From positions 62,001 to 126,000 of the forward strand of contig CAYPFR010000007.1 in the NCBI GenBank assembly GCA_964410285.1: a DNA stretch of 64,000 nt, given 5' to 3'. Below are positions 7,707 through 15,651 of this stretch, one piece after another. This DNA is from Fretibacter sp964410285. GTDB lineage: Bacteria > Pseudomonadota > Alphaproteobacteria > Caulobacterales > Maricaulaceae. Positions within the stretch are counted from its first letter, which is position 1. Each line of letters opens with the position of its first letter. A program made the position numbers and the translations under genes. The notes beneath the pieces are model-generated. The model worked only from the letters and a program-made list of their open reading frames with translations. It was not told the origin of the DNA and made no database searches.

Positions 7707-8686
7707 CGCTCGTCTTTGGCGGCGGGAAGCTTGAGCGCGCGCTGATAAACATCCCGTTTCTTCCACGCCGCCAACTGCGCGATTTCGGAACTCGCGGACT
7801 TAACGCCGACATCTGGCACGCGCGCCGCCAGCGCTTCATCCACCTCTGCTGCGCTCCATTTACGCTCGGCAGTTTGGCCGCCGACCAGCACCACGATCTC
7901 CCCGCGCGGCGGATTGGCAATCACCCCTGCATGCAAATCTGAGAGCGTACCGCGCCGCGTTTCCTCATAACGTTTGGTCAGCTCCCGCGCGATGGCGGCA
8001 GGCCGATCGCCCAATACTTTTTGCATATCTTCAAGACTGGCCGCCAGCCGCACCGGACTTTCAAAAAAGATCAGCGTGCCCGAGGCGTGTAAAAACCCTT
8101 CAAGCGCGGACCGGCGCGCGGCGGTCTTGGCGGGCAGAAAGCCGGCAAAGGTAAAAACATCCGACGGGAGCCCCCCCGTCACTAATGCCGCAAGGAGCGC
8201 GCTCGCGCCCGGCAATGGCACAACATTATAGCCGGCTTCGCTTACCGCGCGGGCAAGGCGAAATCCGGGATCGGAGACAAGCGGCGTGCCGGCATCGCTG
8301 ACAAGGGCGAGCACGCCGCCGCTGGCTATTTTTTTTAGCAAGGCCGGTATGCGCTTTGCCGCATTATGGTCATGATAGGGGGTTAACGGGGTTTTAATAT
8401 CATAAGCGTCCAGCAGCTTTCCGGTCTGGCGTGTATCCTCGGCCAGAATCAAATCCGCGGCCGAGAGCACATCCAGCGCCCGCAAGGTTATATCCCGCAA
8501 ATTACCAATCGGCGTTGCGACAACATAAAGTCCAGACGCGAGAGCAGGTAAAGTAGATGCCGCCGCGCTGTGATTTGAGGATTGCGAAGCAGGGCGGGCG
8601 CTTATAGTGTGCGGACTCGCCTGTGCTGCGTTTTTTGCAGGGCTTGCCGTTTTCGGCGTGCCGGAATGTTTGGGTTGGCCTGTCAT
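7703..8686 (-). CDS. rsmI: 16S rRNA 2'-O-ribose C1402 methyltransferase
   Basis: RsmI methylates the 2'-hydroxyl of C1402 in 16S rRNA using S-adenosylmethionine, fine-tuning the ribosomal P site. The family core starts with GLYVVATPIGNLRDITLRAL (about 52-71) and continues with AEDTRQTGKLL and the SDAGTPLVSDPG segment (about 129-140), typical of the tetrapyrrole-methylase superfamily. At 327 residues it is longer than most; the first 50 residues are a Ser/Ala/Pro-rich extension without an obvious role, and a later start is possible although no good internal start precedes the core. The stop overlaps yraN. The start codon lies only 28 bases from the divergent LpoA-like gene. Confidence 0.92.
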   Translation of the reverse strand: MTGQPKHSGTPKTASPAKNAAQASPHTISARPASQSSNHSAAASTLPALASGLYVVATPIGNLRDITLRALDVLSAADLILAEDTRQTGKLLDAYDIKTPLTPYHDHNAAKRIPALLKKIASGGVLALVSDAGTPLVSDPGFRLARAVSEAGYNVVPLPGASALLAALVTGGLPSDVFTFAGFLPAKTAARRSALEGFLHASGTLIFFESPVRLAASLEDMQKVLGDRPAAIARELTKRYEETRRGTLSDLHAGVIANPPRGEIVVLVGGQTAERKWSAAEVDEALAARVPDVGVKSASSEIAQLAAWKKRDVYQRALKLPAAKDER

Positions 8687-8717
8687 GGGTCAGCTATAAA
8701 AGGGAAAGTGACCCATG
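8684..8717. promoter_or_regulatory. Inverted repeat spanning two divergent start codons
   Basis: CATGGGTCA (8684-8692) and TGACCCATG (8709-8717) are exact inverted repeats separated by 16 bases. The outer triplet of each arm is the start codon of one of the divergent genes, rsmI on the minus strand and the LpoA-like gene on the plus strand. The spacer holds tataaaaggg on the plus strand. With only 28 bases between start codons, promoters must overlap or lie inside the opposite gene. A protein-binding site or a 5' hairpin masking both starts is possible. Confidence 0.45.
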
Positions 8718-10154
8718 CCTATCTTTAATACGCCTGCCCGCAAAATAGCTGCCTTTGGATTCAGGCCCCTTGCTGTCATCATCGCTTCCGCAGTTTTTGG
8801 GGCTACGGTGTCAGGCTGCGCGTCAACTTCGCCTGCGCCAATCTACGGCCCATCAGGTCAAAACCAAGGCCCGCAAGGCCCTGTGATCGCCGCGCCAAAC
8901 CCGCTGCCCGAGATTGCCAATCCGCAGCCCGCCGGGCCCGCAAATGAAACCGGCGTGAGCCAAGAGGTAAAATCCCCTGCTGGCCCCGCCCCAGAGGTAA
9001 GCGCGCCTTCGCCGCAAGCCGAAGCCCCGCCCTATATTGAGCAGGGCGACCGGCTCACCCCGCCCCATATGCGCGGCCGCCGCTTGAAGCGTCTTGGCTT
9101 GCTACTGCCATTTTCGGCTAAATCCTCCCGCTTGCGCGAAGAGGCCAGCTCAATGCTCAAAGCCGCAGAACTGGCGGTCTTTGACCGCGACGCCGCCGAT
9201 GTCGTTCTGGTTACCCTGGATACGCAAGGCACAGCGCGCGGGGCAAAAGCCGCCGCGCAGACTGCCATGAAGGCCGGCGTTGACGTCATCCTCGGCCCTG
9301 TTCTATCTGGCTCGGTGAAATCTGCCGCCAGCGCCGCGCGCAGCAGCGGCGTTCCTGTTGTGGCCTTTTCCACGGATCAAACGGCCGCGGGTCGCGGAAC
9401 CTATCTTCTGTCCTTCCCGCCCGAAGCGGAAGTTGAGCGCATTGTCGAATATGCCGCCTCCACCGGGGTCGGACGCTTTGCCTTTTTTGGCCCCGAAAGT
9501 GCCTATGGCCGCCGCGTGAACAGCGCCTATCAGGACACCGTCTCTCGAATGGGCGGGGAAATCACGGTTTCGGAAAGTTACCGCGGCGACGACATCTCCG
9601 TTATGCAGGGTCCGGCGAAAAGAATCGCGCAGCAATTCGAAGCACAGGATGTCGCCACAAATGGGGCGGGTCCTATGGCGTTTGAGGCGATTATTTTGCC
9701 CGAGGGCGGCACGCCGCTTCGCTCCCTTGCCCCGCTCCTGCCCTATTTTTATGACGGCCTTGCCGAGGTGCAGTTTATGGGTACAGGACTTTGGCAGCGG
9801 GAGGAAACGGTGCGCGAGCCAGCCCTCAACAACGGCATTTTTGCAGGCCCCGATGAAGGTCCGCGCAAGAATTTTCAAATGCATTATGACCGTAGCTACG
9901 GCGAGGACCCGTCCCGCCTCGCCTCGCTTGCCTATGACGCCATTAATGTCGGCGCCGTCATTGCCGACGGCGATCCGCGCGCGCGCATTGCCCGCGCCGA
10001 AGACCCTGCCGGATTTTATGGGGCGGACGGCTTTGTGCGTTTTAATTCCGACGGCACACCTGACCGCGGCCTTGCCGTTTACCAGATTAGAGACGGCAAA
10101 TTTCGTATTATTGATCCCGCGCCGAAATCCGCCGCGCAAGCAGGACCGTCCTAG
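8715..10154 (+). CDS. Penicillin-binding protein activator, LpoA-like lipoprotein
   Basis: This 479-residue lipoprotein has lipobox VSGC (Cys35) after a hydrophobic segment. A Pro/Ala-rich linker spans about 40-110, and the rest is a type 1 periplasmic-binding-protein fold of the LppC/LpoA family, beginning RLGLLLPFSAKSSRLREEA and continuing with ILGPVLSGSVKSA. In gammaproteobacteria LpoA is an outer-membrane activator of PBP1a; alphaproteobacterial relatives have only the C-terminal binding-protein-like domain, as here. It is divergent from rsmI, the same neighbourhood as enterobacterial yraM (lpoA). Activation of a class A PBP is inferred from family, not shown. Confidence 0.85.
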   Translation: MPIFNTPARKIAAFGFRPLAVIIASAVFGATVSGCASTSPAPIYGPSGQNQGPQGPVIAAPNPLPEIANPQPAGPANETGVSQEVKSPAGPAPEVSAPSPQAEAPPYIEQGDRLTPPHMRGRRLKRLGLLLPFSAKSSRLREEASSMLKAAELAVFDRDAADVVLVTLDTQGTARGAKAAAQTAMKAGVDVILGPVLSGSVKSAASAARSSGVPVVAFSTDQTAAGRGTYLLSFPPEAEVERIVEYAASTGVGRFAFFGPESAYGRRVNSAYQDTVSRMGGEITVSESYRGDDISVMQGPAKRIAQQFEAQDVATNGAGPMAFEAIILPEGGTPLRSLAPLLPYFYDGLAEVQFMGTGLWQREETVREPALNNGIFAGPDEGPRKNFQMHYDRSYGEDPSRLASLAYDAINVGAVIADGDPRARIARAEDPAGFYGADGFVRFNSDGTPDRGLAVYQIRDGKFRIIDPAPKSAAQAGPS

Positions 10155-10186
10155 GCTACCAGCTTAGCAAGACTTTTTGAGCGCGG

Positions 10187-11371
10187 CTAAGCCCCCAAAA
10201 GCTTGGCGCAGAGCGTATTCAGAACGCGGCGTCCGTCCGGCGCGGCAGAGATCCGCTCGCCCTTTTGCACCAACAGCCCCATGTCAATGAGCGGGTCCAG
10301 CACCGCAGGATCGAAATCCTGCCCCGCCAAGGCTTTATATTGCGCCCGCGAAATGCCTTCCGTGATACGTAGTCCCATGAGAACATATTCCGCCGCGCGG
10401 TCCGCAGCGCATAATATTTCACTTTCCAAAAAGCCGCGTCCTTTCGCCGAGACGGCCGCGATGTAGTCCTGCGGTTTTTTCTCAGCTATAAATGCTCTGC
10501 GCACGCCGCTGTCAGCCGTAAGTCGTCCATGACCGCCCGGCCCCACCCCCGCGTAATCATGCCCCTGCCAATAGGCCAGATTATGCACCGAGCGGTGTCC
10601 GGCCTTGGCATGATTTGACACCTCATAAGCGTTATAGCCCGACGCCCCGAGTTGGGTATTTGTAAGGTCATAGAACTCCGCACTCATATCTGGCCCGACC
10701 GCCCGCGCTTGCCCGCGCGCCTCGGCGGCAGCAAAGGCCGTCCCGCGTTCTATGGTAAGCTGATAGGCGGAAATATGCGGCGGAGAAATGGCCAACAGGC
10801 GCGTGAGCTCTCCGGCGAGGTGGGCGCGGCTTTGGCCGCTATGACCATAGATCATATCTGCCGAGACAGACGGAAAAATAGACATGGCCAGCTCAAGCGC
10901 CGCTGCGCCCTGCGCGCCGCTATGATCCCGGCCAAGGCGGGTCAGAATTTCATCATCAAAACTTTGAAGCCCAAGGGATAAGCGGGTCACGCCCGCTGCA
11001 ATATAGTCCTGCCAAAGCGCGCTATCTGCGTCGCCCGGATTGGCTTCGAGGGCGATTTCGGTCCCTTTGGGAAGGCCCCATAGCGCGCCGACCGTCTCAA
11101 TGAGGGCGGCAATATCACGGGCCGGCAAGAGTGAAGGCGTACCGCCGCCAAAATGAATTGAAACAATCTCGCGCGGGCCGGACATCTCCCGCCAATTCGC
11201 CAGATCTGCCTTGATCGCAGGGATTAATGCGTCATCTTTGCGGCGCTTAAAGACATTAAAGTCACAATAGGGACAAATCCGCGTGCAATACGGCCAATGG
11301 ATATAGATCGCCAGCGGCGCCGGCGCAGATTTAGCGGCAAGCACATCTGGGCGCGGCGCATCAGGCAGCAT
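10187..11371 (-). CDS. hemW: Radical SAM heme chaperone HemW
   Basis: The product (394 residues) is a HemW-type radical SAM protein, formerly called oxygen-independent coproporphyrinogen oxidase-like. Cys29, Cys33 and Cys36 in IHWPYCTRICPYCDF bind the 4Fe-4S cluster, and GGGTPSLL near residue 75 is the SAM-binding GGE-like motif. The HemW C-terminal domain covers about 285-394. True HemN enzymes have an extra cysteine after the cluster motif; here that position is Phe (CDF), which favours HemW, a heme-delivery protein, over a coproporphyrinogen dehydrogenase. The start codon ATG lies at the rdgB stop with a one-base overlap at 11371, a pairing conserved in many alphaproteobacteria. Confidence 0.92.
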   Translation of the reverse strand: MLPDAPRPDVLAAKSAPAPLAIYIHWPYCTRICPYCDFNVFKRRKDDALIPAIKADLANWREMSGPREIVSIHFGGGTPSLLPARDIAALIETVGALWGLPKGTEIALEANPGDADSALWQDYIAAGVTRLSLGLQSFDDEILTRLGRDHSGAQGAAALELAMSIFPSVSADMIYGHSGQSRAHLAGELTRLLAISPPHISAYQLTIERGTAFAAAEARGQARAVGPDMSAEFYDLTNTQLGASGYNAYEVSNHAKAGHRSVHNLAYWQGHDYAGVGPGGHGRLTADSGVRRAFIAEKKPQDYIAAVSAKGRGFLESEILCAADRAAEYVLMGLRITEGISRAQYKALAGQDFDPAVLDPLIDMGLLVQKGERISAAPDGRRVLNTLCAKLLGA

Positions 11372-12015
11372 TAGTGATCAAAATGGGCTTTGAGGAATTT
11401 GGCAAAGGCATCGGCGCGGTGACTTTTGGCATGTTTCTCAGCGGGGTCTATTTCGGCAAAGGTATGCCTGTCGCCAAGAGCGCGAAAAATCGGGTCATAA
11501 CCAAAGCCTTTCTCCCCGCGCGGCGGCCAGACTATTTCGCCCTCGACCTTGCCTTCATAAACAAAGCTGCGCCCGTCAGGATAGGCCAAGCATAGCGCGC
11601 AAATAAAACGGGCCGTCGGCGGCTTACCGCTACGCGAGAGCTGATCCCAGACATGCCACATTGCCATATCAAAATCGCGGCCCCCGCCCTCAAATTTCGG
11701 AAGCTGCGCCCAGCGCGCAGCATAAATTCCCGGCGCCCCCGAGAGCGCGTCAACCGCAAGCCCGCTATCATCGGACAAAGCGGGAAGGCCAGAGCCGCGC
11801 GCCGAGGCTAGGGCTTTGAGCCGTGCATTCCCCGCGAATGTTGTCTCCGTTTCCTCGGGCTCAGCCAGCCCCAGCGCGCCGGCGCTCTTTGTTTTCACCC
11901 CGAGCGGAGCCATTAGATCGGTAATTTCGCGGACTTTGCCTGAATTGTGGGTCGCCAGAACAAGCGTTTCAAACGGCGGCGATGTCATAGGGGTTTTTAG
12001 CGAGATAGATGTCAT
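11371..12015 (-). CDS. rdgB: RdgB/HAM1 non-canonical purine NTP pyrophosphatase
   Basis: RdgB hydrolyses dITP, dXTP and ITP to monophosphates, cleaning the nucleotide pool. The family start LVLATHNSGKVREI (residues 18-31), the ALSDDSGL segment (about 77-84) and the GEKGFGYDPIF motif (about 165-175) are intact. It has 214 residues, slightly longer than the usual 195-205, and Met10 is an alternative start that would give the common length. It directly precedes hemW on the same strand with a one-base overlap, so the two are cotranscribed. In many alphaproteobacteria rph precedes rdgB; here the upstream neighbour is an unrelated divergent gene. Confidence 0.93.
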   Translation of the reverse strand: MTSISLKTPMTSPPFETLVLATHNSGKVREITDLMAPLGVKTKSAGALGLAEPEETETTFAGNARLKALASARGSGLPALSDDSGLAVDALSGAPGIYAARWAQLPKFEGGGRDFDMAMWHVWDQLSRSGKPPTARFICALCLAYPDGRSFVYEGKVEGEIVWPPRGEKGFGYDPIFRALGDRHTFAEIDPAEKHAKSHRADAFAKFLKAHFDH

Positions 12016-12103
12016 AAGCCGTGCCTATCGCGCCCGCCCAGCAGGGTCAACGCTGCAAAACTCCGGGGCAAGCCGGAGAGAGCGCTTGCAAATTCTTCTA
12101 TTA

Positions 12104-12134
12104 TTGAATAACGATATGGCGAAATAAGTATAAT
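12104..12134 (+). promoter_or_regulatory. Possible promoter of the DUF2975 gene
   Basis: A perfect -10 hexamer TATAAT (12129-12134) stands 30 bases before the DUF2975 start codon. TTGAAT (12104-12109) is a candidate -35 box, but its 19-base spacing is long. The call rests mainly on the -10 match and on the lack of any other gene in this gap. Confidence 0.35.
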
Positions 12135-12163
12135 GCCCCAAATACACAATATGAACCCACAGT

Positions 12164-12742
12164 ATGAATACACAGATTGATACGCTCGATATACCGACAT
12201 CCGGTTCGCGCTTTGCCCGCGGGCTTAGCATTATGCTGGCGGTTACGGCGGTGTTTTTAGGTCTCGTCGTTCTGGGCATGAGTATATTTGGTATTTCAAT
12301 GTTTGTCGGGGGCGCGCCGCATGACATGGTCTATGCGGAACTGGAGAATGCAGATGCGCTGATTTCGCCGCGCAAATTTGGCTTCGCCTTTCTGGGCGGG
12401 GCGATCATTACGGCCGCGTGGGTCTATGTGCTCTATCTCTTGCGATTGATTGTCGGCACCCTAATTAAAGGCGACCCCTTTGTGCCCTCAAATATTTCGC
12501 GTCTGAGAAAAATCTGGATTGCGCTGGCGGTTACCGAGCTGATGCGTATGTTTATGTATGCCTTGATGGCGCCGGCGCTAATTTCCATCGGGGCGTCGGG
12601 CAGTGCCGTAAACACAGCCGCCGATAGCGGCGAGATCAGCATTCGTATCGGGAGCTGGTTTTTGGTCTTTGTGATCGCCGCCCTTGCCGAGGTATTTCGC
12701 CACGGTGCCCTGCTAAGGCGCGATCAGGAGCTAACGGTCTGA
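12164..12742 (+). CDS. DUF2975 integral membrane protein
   Basis: This 192-residue membrane protein has four predicted hydrophobic segments (about 20-50, 77-98, 117-142 and 160-180), the layout of DUF2975 (YoaS-like) proteins. The segment LLRLIVGTLIKGDPFVPSNISRLRKIW is characteristic: the G-[DN]-PF motif between helices two and three recurs in the family. Function is unknown. Its stop overlaps the start of a small XRE regulator by one base (TGATG). This DUF2975-XRE coupling is a known recurrent pair in many bacteria, with the small protein presumed to regulate the operon. Confidence 0.82.
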   Translation: MNTQIDTLDIPTSGSRFARGLSIMLAVTAVFLGLVVLGMSIFGISMFVGGAPHDMVYAELENADALISPRKFGFAFLGGAIITAAWVYVLYLLRLIVGTLIKGDPFVPSNISRLRKIWIALAVTELMRMFMYALMAPALISIGASGSAVNTAADSGEISIRIGSWFLVFVIAALAEVFRHGALLRRDQELTV

Positions 12743-12981
12743 TGGCAATCCAAGTCAACCTTGATCGCGTGCTGCTAGACCGGCGCATGTCGCTAACCGA
12801 GCTGGCTGAGCGCGTCGGCATTACCCTTGCCAACCTGTCTATACTCAAGACGGGCAAGGCCCGCGCCGTGCGGTTTTCAACGCTTGAGGCGCTGTGCCGG
12901 GAGCTTAATTGCCAGCCCGCAGATATCCTTGTCTATATTCCCGATGAAGAGACCGTTTCTACACAAACGGCCGCCGAATAG
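12742..12981 (+). CDS. Small XRE-family HTH regulator (YozG-like)
   Basis: This 79-residue protein is almost entirely one Cro/C1-type helix-turn-helix domain: MSLTELAERVGITLANLSILKTGKARAV (about 16-43) holds the helix-turn-helix, and the ALCRELNCQPADILVY segment (about 51-66) is the usual final helix pair. It is translationally coupled to the upstream DUF2975 gene through TGATG. Such proteins likely regulate their own operon or bind with the membrane partner; the operator cannot be assigned. Confidence 0.85.
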   Translation: MAIQVNLDRVLLDRRMSLTELAERVGITLANLSILKTGKARAVRFSTLEALCRELNCQPADILVYIPDEETVSTQTAAE

Positions 12982-13073
12982 ACGGTGATCACGTCTGATT
13001 GGCAAAATTAAACCTCTGTTATATCTCGCAATCACTTGTTTAGTTTCACAGCCTCATAGACTATAGACACATT

Positions 13074-14219
13074 ATGCAATCTTCCGTGAGCACATCTTCT
13101 GCCGACTATGCCGCCAGTCCTGCGGGTGACCACGCTGCCTCTGACGCGCTCGGCCTCTGGGAGCCAAAACGAAGCCTGACCCTAGAAGCCGCGCGCCGCC
13201 ACACAGCCCGCATCAGAATTTTGCGCAAACTGCTCCTGCTAACTGCGCTTGGTCTGTTTGGGGGCGTTGTTTGGCAATTCTTGAACCAGCCGCGGGGGTT
13301 TGATCTTTTGGACAACCCCAATGAAACCGTGCGTATGGTCAATCCGAAATATAGCGGGCGGACAAATGACGGCCTGCCCTATTTTTTGACCGCCGCAGAG
13401 GCGGTGCGTAATGCCGCAGCCTCGACGGCTGTGAACCTGACATTTCCAATCCTTGATTTTTACCGCGAGCCGGGGGCCGAACCTTCGAAAGTGACAGCGA
13501 TGAGCGGCCTGTATGATGATATGGAAAACATTCTTAATCTCGAGGAGACGGTCAAGCTGGGCACGGATGACGGCTATAGCTGCGAGACAGACCGTGCAAA
13601 AATATTTACAAAAGACAAGCGCCTATCAGGCGATGCGCCCATTGCCTGTTCCGGCAGTTTTGGGGATGTTAACGGCAATAGTTTTACCATCACTGAGGAT
13701 TATAAGGTTTTTACCTTTGCTGACGGTATGACCGCCTCTATCACGCGCAGCGAGAGCGATACCAGTCAAGGCGCACTTGGGTTTGAGGGAGATGACCCGA
13801 TCAATATCAAAGCCGTCGTCGGCACCTACAAATCAGCGGTTACGACTTTATCAGGCGATGTCGATGTGCGTCAGGCCGGCTCCCGGGTAACATCCGATAA
13901 TATGGTGATTTACCGCGCCAAGGCCAAAGAAGCTGAGGGGAGCCTAAAACTTGGCCCGATCACGCGGATTGAGGCTGAGGGGAATTTTGTCTATACCACG
14001 GCAGACCGTCATTTGTCCGGCAATCGCGGGGTTTACGAGCGCGAAAAAGACATTATCACAGTCACAGGCAATGTGGTTTTAAAGCAGGGCGGCGGGAACA
14101 ATATTACGGGCGATAAACTTGTCTATGACCTTGCCCGCAAAAAAGCCCGCGTGGGAGACGAATGCCGGGGCGGAAATTGCGGCCGTGTGAATTTTCAATA
14201 CAGCCCCGATAGAAGATAG
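13074..14219 (+). CDS. lptC: LptC fused to an LptA-like domain
   Basis: LptC anchors the lipopolysaccharide transport bridge in the inner membrane. This 381-residue protein is much longer than the common 190-230. After a cytoplasmic tail of 50 residues and one transmembrane helix (51-70), residues about 90-225 form the LptC beta-jellyroll with Asp/Glu-rich strands. Residues about 245-371 are a second, OstA/LptA-like unit that closely tracks the product of the next gene, including GVYEREKD, TGNVVL, TGDKLVYDL and a final pair of cysteines (Cys364, Cys369) in C-x4-C-G-R. The fused domain could extend the periplasmic bridge. Four bases separate the stop from the first possible start of lptA. Confidence 0.85.
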   Translation: MQSSVSTSSADYAASPAGDHAASDALGLWEPKRSLTLEAARRHTARIRILRKLLLLTALGLFGGVVWQFLNQPRGFDLLDNPNETVRMVNPKYSGRTNDGLPYFLTAAEAVRNAAASTAVNLTFPILDFYREPGAEPSKVTAMSGLYDDMENILNLEETVKLGTDDGYSCETDRAKIFTKDKRLSGDAPIACSGSFGDVNGNSFTITEDYKVFTFADGMTASITRSESDTSQGALGFEGDDPINIKAVVGTYKSAVTTLSGDVDVRQAGSRVTSDNMVIYRAKAKEAEGSLKLGPITRIEAEGNFVYTTADRHLSGNRGVYEREKDIITVTGNVVLKQGGGNNITGDKLVYDLARKKARVGDECRGGNCGRVNFQYSPDRR

Positions 14220-14259
14220 TATCGTGAGAATTAGGACCGATAAAGAAATAGGGTATGAC

Positions 14260-14799
14260 ATGAAACGAGCTTTTAGCATCGGTAGCATCAAATGGGCCGC
14301 CGCCTGCGTTTTAGGGTTAGCCGTCAGCTCACCCGCCCATGCGCAATTTGCCGCCAATTCAAACGCGCCGATTATTGGCGGCGCCGATCAGGTAGAGTAT
14401 GAGAGAGACTATTCTGTATTCTCTGGCCAAGTTGATGTGCGCCAAGACGATGTGCGTATTCTTTCCGACGTTATGAAAGTCTACAGCGGGCAAGGCGGCA
14501 GCGGGCAGCAGGCCTTTGATAATGTACAGCGCATAGAGGCGCTGGGGAATTTCTATTACATCACGCCAGAGCAAGAAGTGAAGGGCGACCAAGGCGTCTA
14601 TGAACGCGCCAAGGACAATTTCATTGTCACGGGAAATGTGATCCTTTTGCAAGGTGAGGATAATGTCGTAACTGGCGACCGGCTTGTTTATAATCTCTCC
14701 AATAATAAGGCCGTGATGACCGGAAGCTGTAAGGGCCGGCGCTGCGGGCGAAACGGACGAGTTAATATCTTGATCAAAAACACGAATGGACAGCGCTAA
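14260..14799 (+). CDS. lptA: LPS transport periplasmic protein LptA
   Basis: LptA polymers carry lipopolysaccharide across the periplasm between LptC and LptD. From the ATG at 14260 the protein has 179 residues, with a signal peptide cleaved after PAHA (residue 28); a GTG at 14224 would add 12 residues before it and is less likely. The OstA/LptA domain has the marks GVYERAKDNFIVTGNVIL and TGDRLVYNL. It ends with Cys157 and Cys162 in SCKGRRCGR, matching the cysteine pair of the LptC-attached domain; these could form a disulfide. Its stop overlaps the lptB start by one base (TAATG). Confidence 0.9.
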   Translation: MKRAFSIGSIKWAAACVLGLAVSSPAHAQFAANSNAPIIGGADQVEYERDYSVFSGQVDVRQDDVRILSDVMKVYSGQGGSGQQAFDNVQRIEALGNFYYITPEQEVKGDQGVYERAKDNFIVTGNVILLQGEDNVVTGDRLVYNLSNNKAVMTGSCKGRRCGRNGRVNILIKNTNGQR

Positions 14800-15593
14800 T
14801 GGCGCGCATGTTTACATTTGGCGGCGGCGCGAAATCTGCCCCCGCAGGCATTGCCTCTGATTTTGTCCCGCCAGCAACAGGTCTAGCGGCAAATAACATC
14901 GGCAAGAGCTACCGGGGGCGCGTGGTCGTCAAAGATATTACCTTGACGGTGCAGCGCGGAGAGGTGTCCGCCCTTATGGGGCCTAACGGCGCGGGTAAGA
15001 CAACAAGTTTCTACATGATCATGGGCCTAATCGAGGCAGATCGCGGCATGATTACGCTCGACGGGCAAGATATTACGGGTCTGCCCATGTATCAGCGCGC
15101 CCGTCTAGGCGTTGGCTATCTACCGCAAGAACAGAGTATTTTTCGCGGGCTAACGGTCGAGGAAAATATCAAGGCTGTTGTTCAGCTAACCGAGAAAGAT
15201 CATTCCAAATGGAATGACAATGTCGACGCGCTGCTTGATGAGCTAAACATTGGCCATATTAAAAAAAGTCCTGCCATGGCGCTATCGGGGGGCGAAAGAC
15301 GCCGCGTCGAGATCGCCCGCGCCCTCGCGAGCCGGCCAAGCTTTATTCTGCTTGATGAACCTTTCACGGGCATTGACCCGATTGCGATTGCCGATATTTC
15401 AGAGCTTGTTCTTTATCTTAAACGGCGCGGCATTGGCATTTTGATCACCGATCACCGCGTGCGAGAAACGCTCGATATTGTTGACCGCGCGTCTATCCTT
15501 TTCCAAGGCGAAGCCCTGTTTGAAGGGACGCCTGATGAAATCCGCGCCAATAAAGATGTTCGGCGTGTCTATCTGGGCGAAAAATACGCCTAG
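14799..15593 (+). CDS. lptB: LPS export ABC transporter ATPase LptB
   Basis: LptB is the cytoplasmic ATPase that, with membrane partners LptF and LptG, extracts lipopolysaccharide from the inner membrane. The 264 residues include Walker A GPNGAGKTT (61-69), the Q-loop near YLPQEQSIFRGL, the signature LSGGERRRVEIARAL and Walker B FILLDEPFTGIDP. These segments are the LptB-specific forms. A 27-residue N-terminal extension precedes the usual start. The order lptC-lptA-lptB is conserved, but the rpoN and hpf genes that usually follow in alphaproteobacteria are absent; rsmB comes next. Confidence 0.95.
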   Translation: MARMFTFGGGAKSAPAGIASDFVPPATGLAANNIGKSYRGRVVVKDITLTVQRGEVSALMGPNGAGKTTSFYMIMGLIEADRGMITLDGQDITGLPMYQRARLGVGYLPQEQSIFRGLTVEENIKAVVQLTEKDHSKWNDNVDALLDELNIGHIKKSPAMALSGGERRRVEIARALASRPSFILLDEPFTGIDPIAIADISELVLYLKRRGIGILITDHRVRETLDIVDRASILFQGEALFEGTPDEIRANKDVRRVYLGEKYA

Positions 15594-15651
15594 CTATGAC
15601 GCGCGCTTAACAAGGCTATTCAAAGACCTTCCGCTCTGCTAGGCGGCGGTC

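Noticed and set aside
9303..10139. Open frame of 278 codons antisense to the LpoA-like gene
   Set aside because: No ribosome binding site or family pattern; the sense strand encodes a clear lipoprotein with family motifs.
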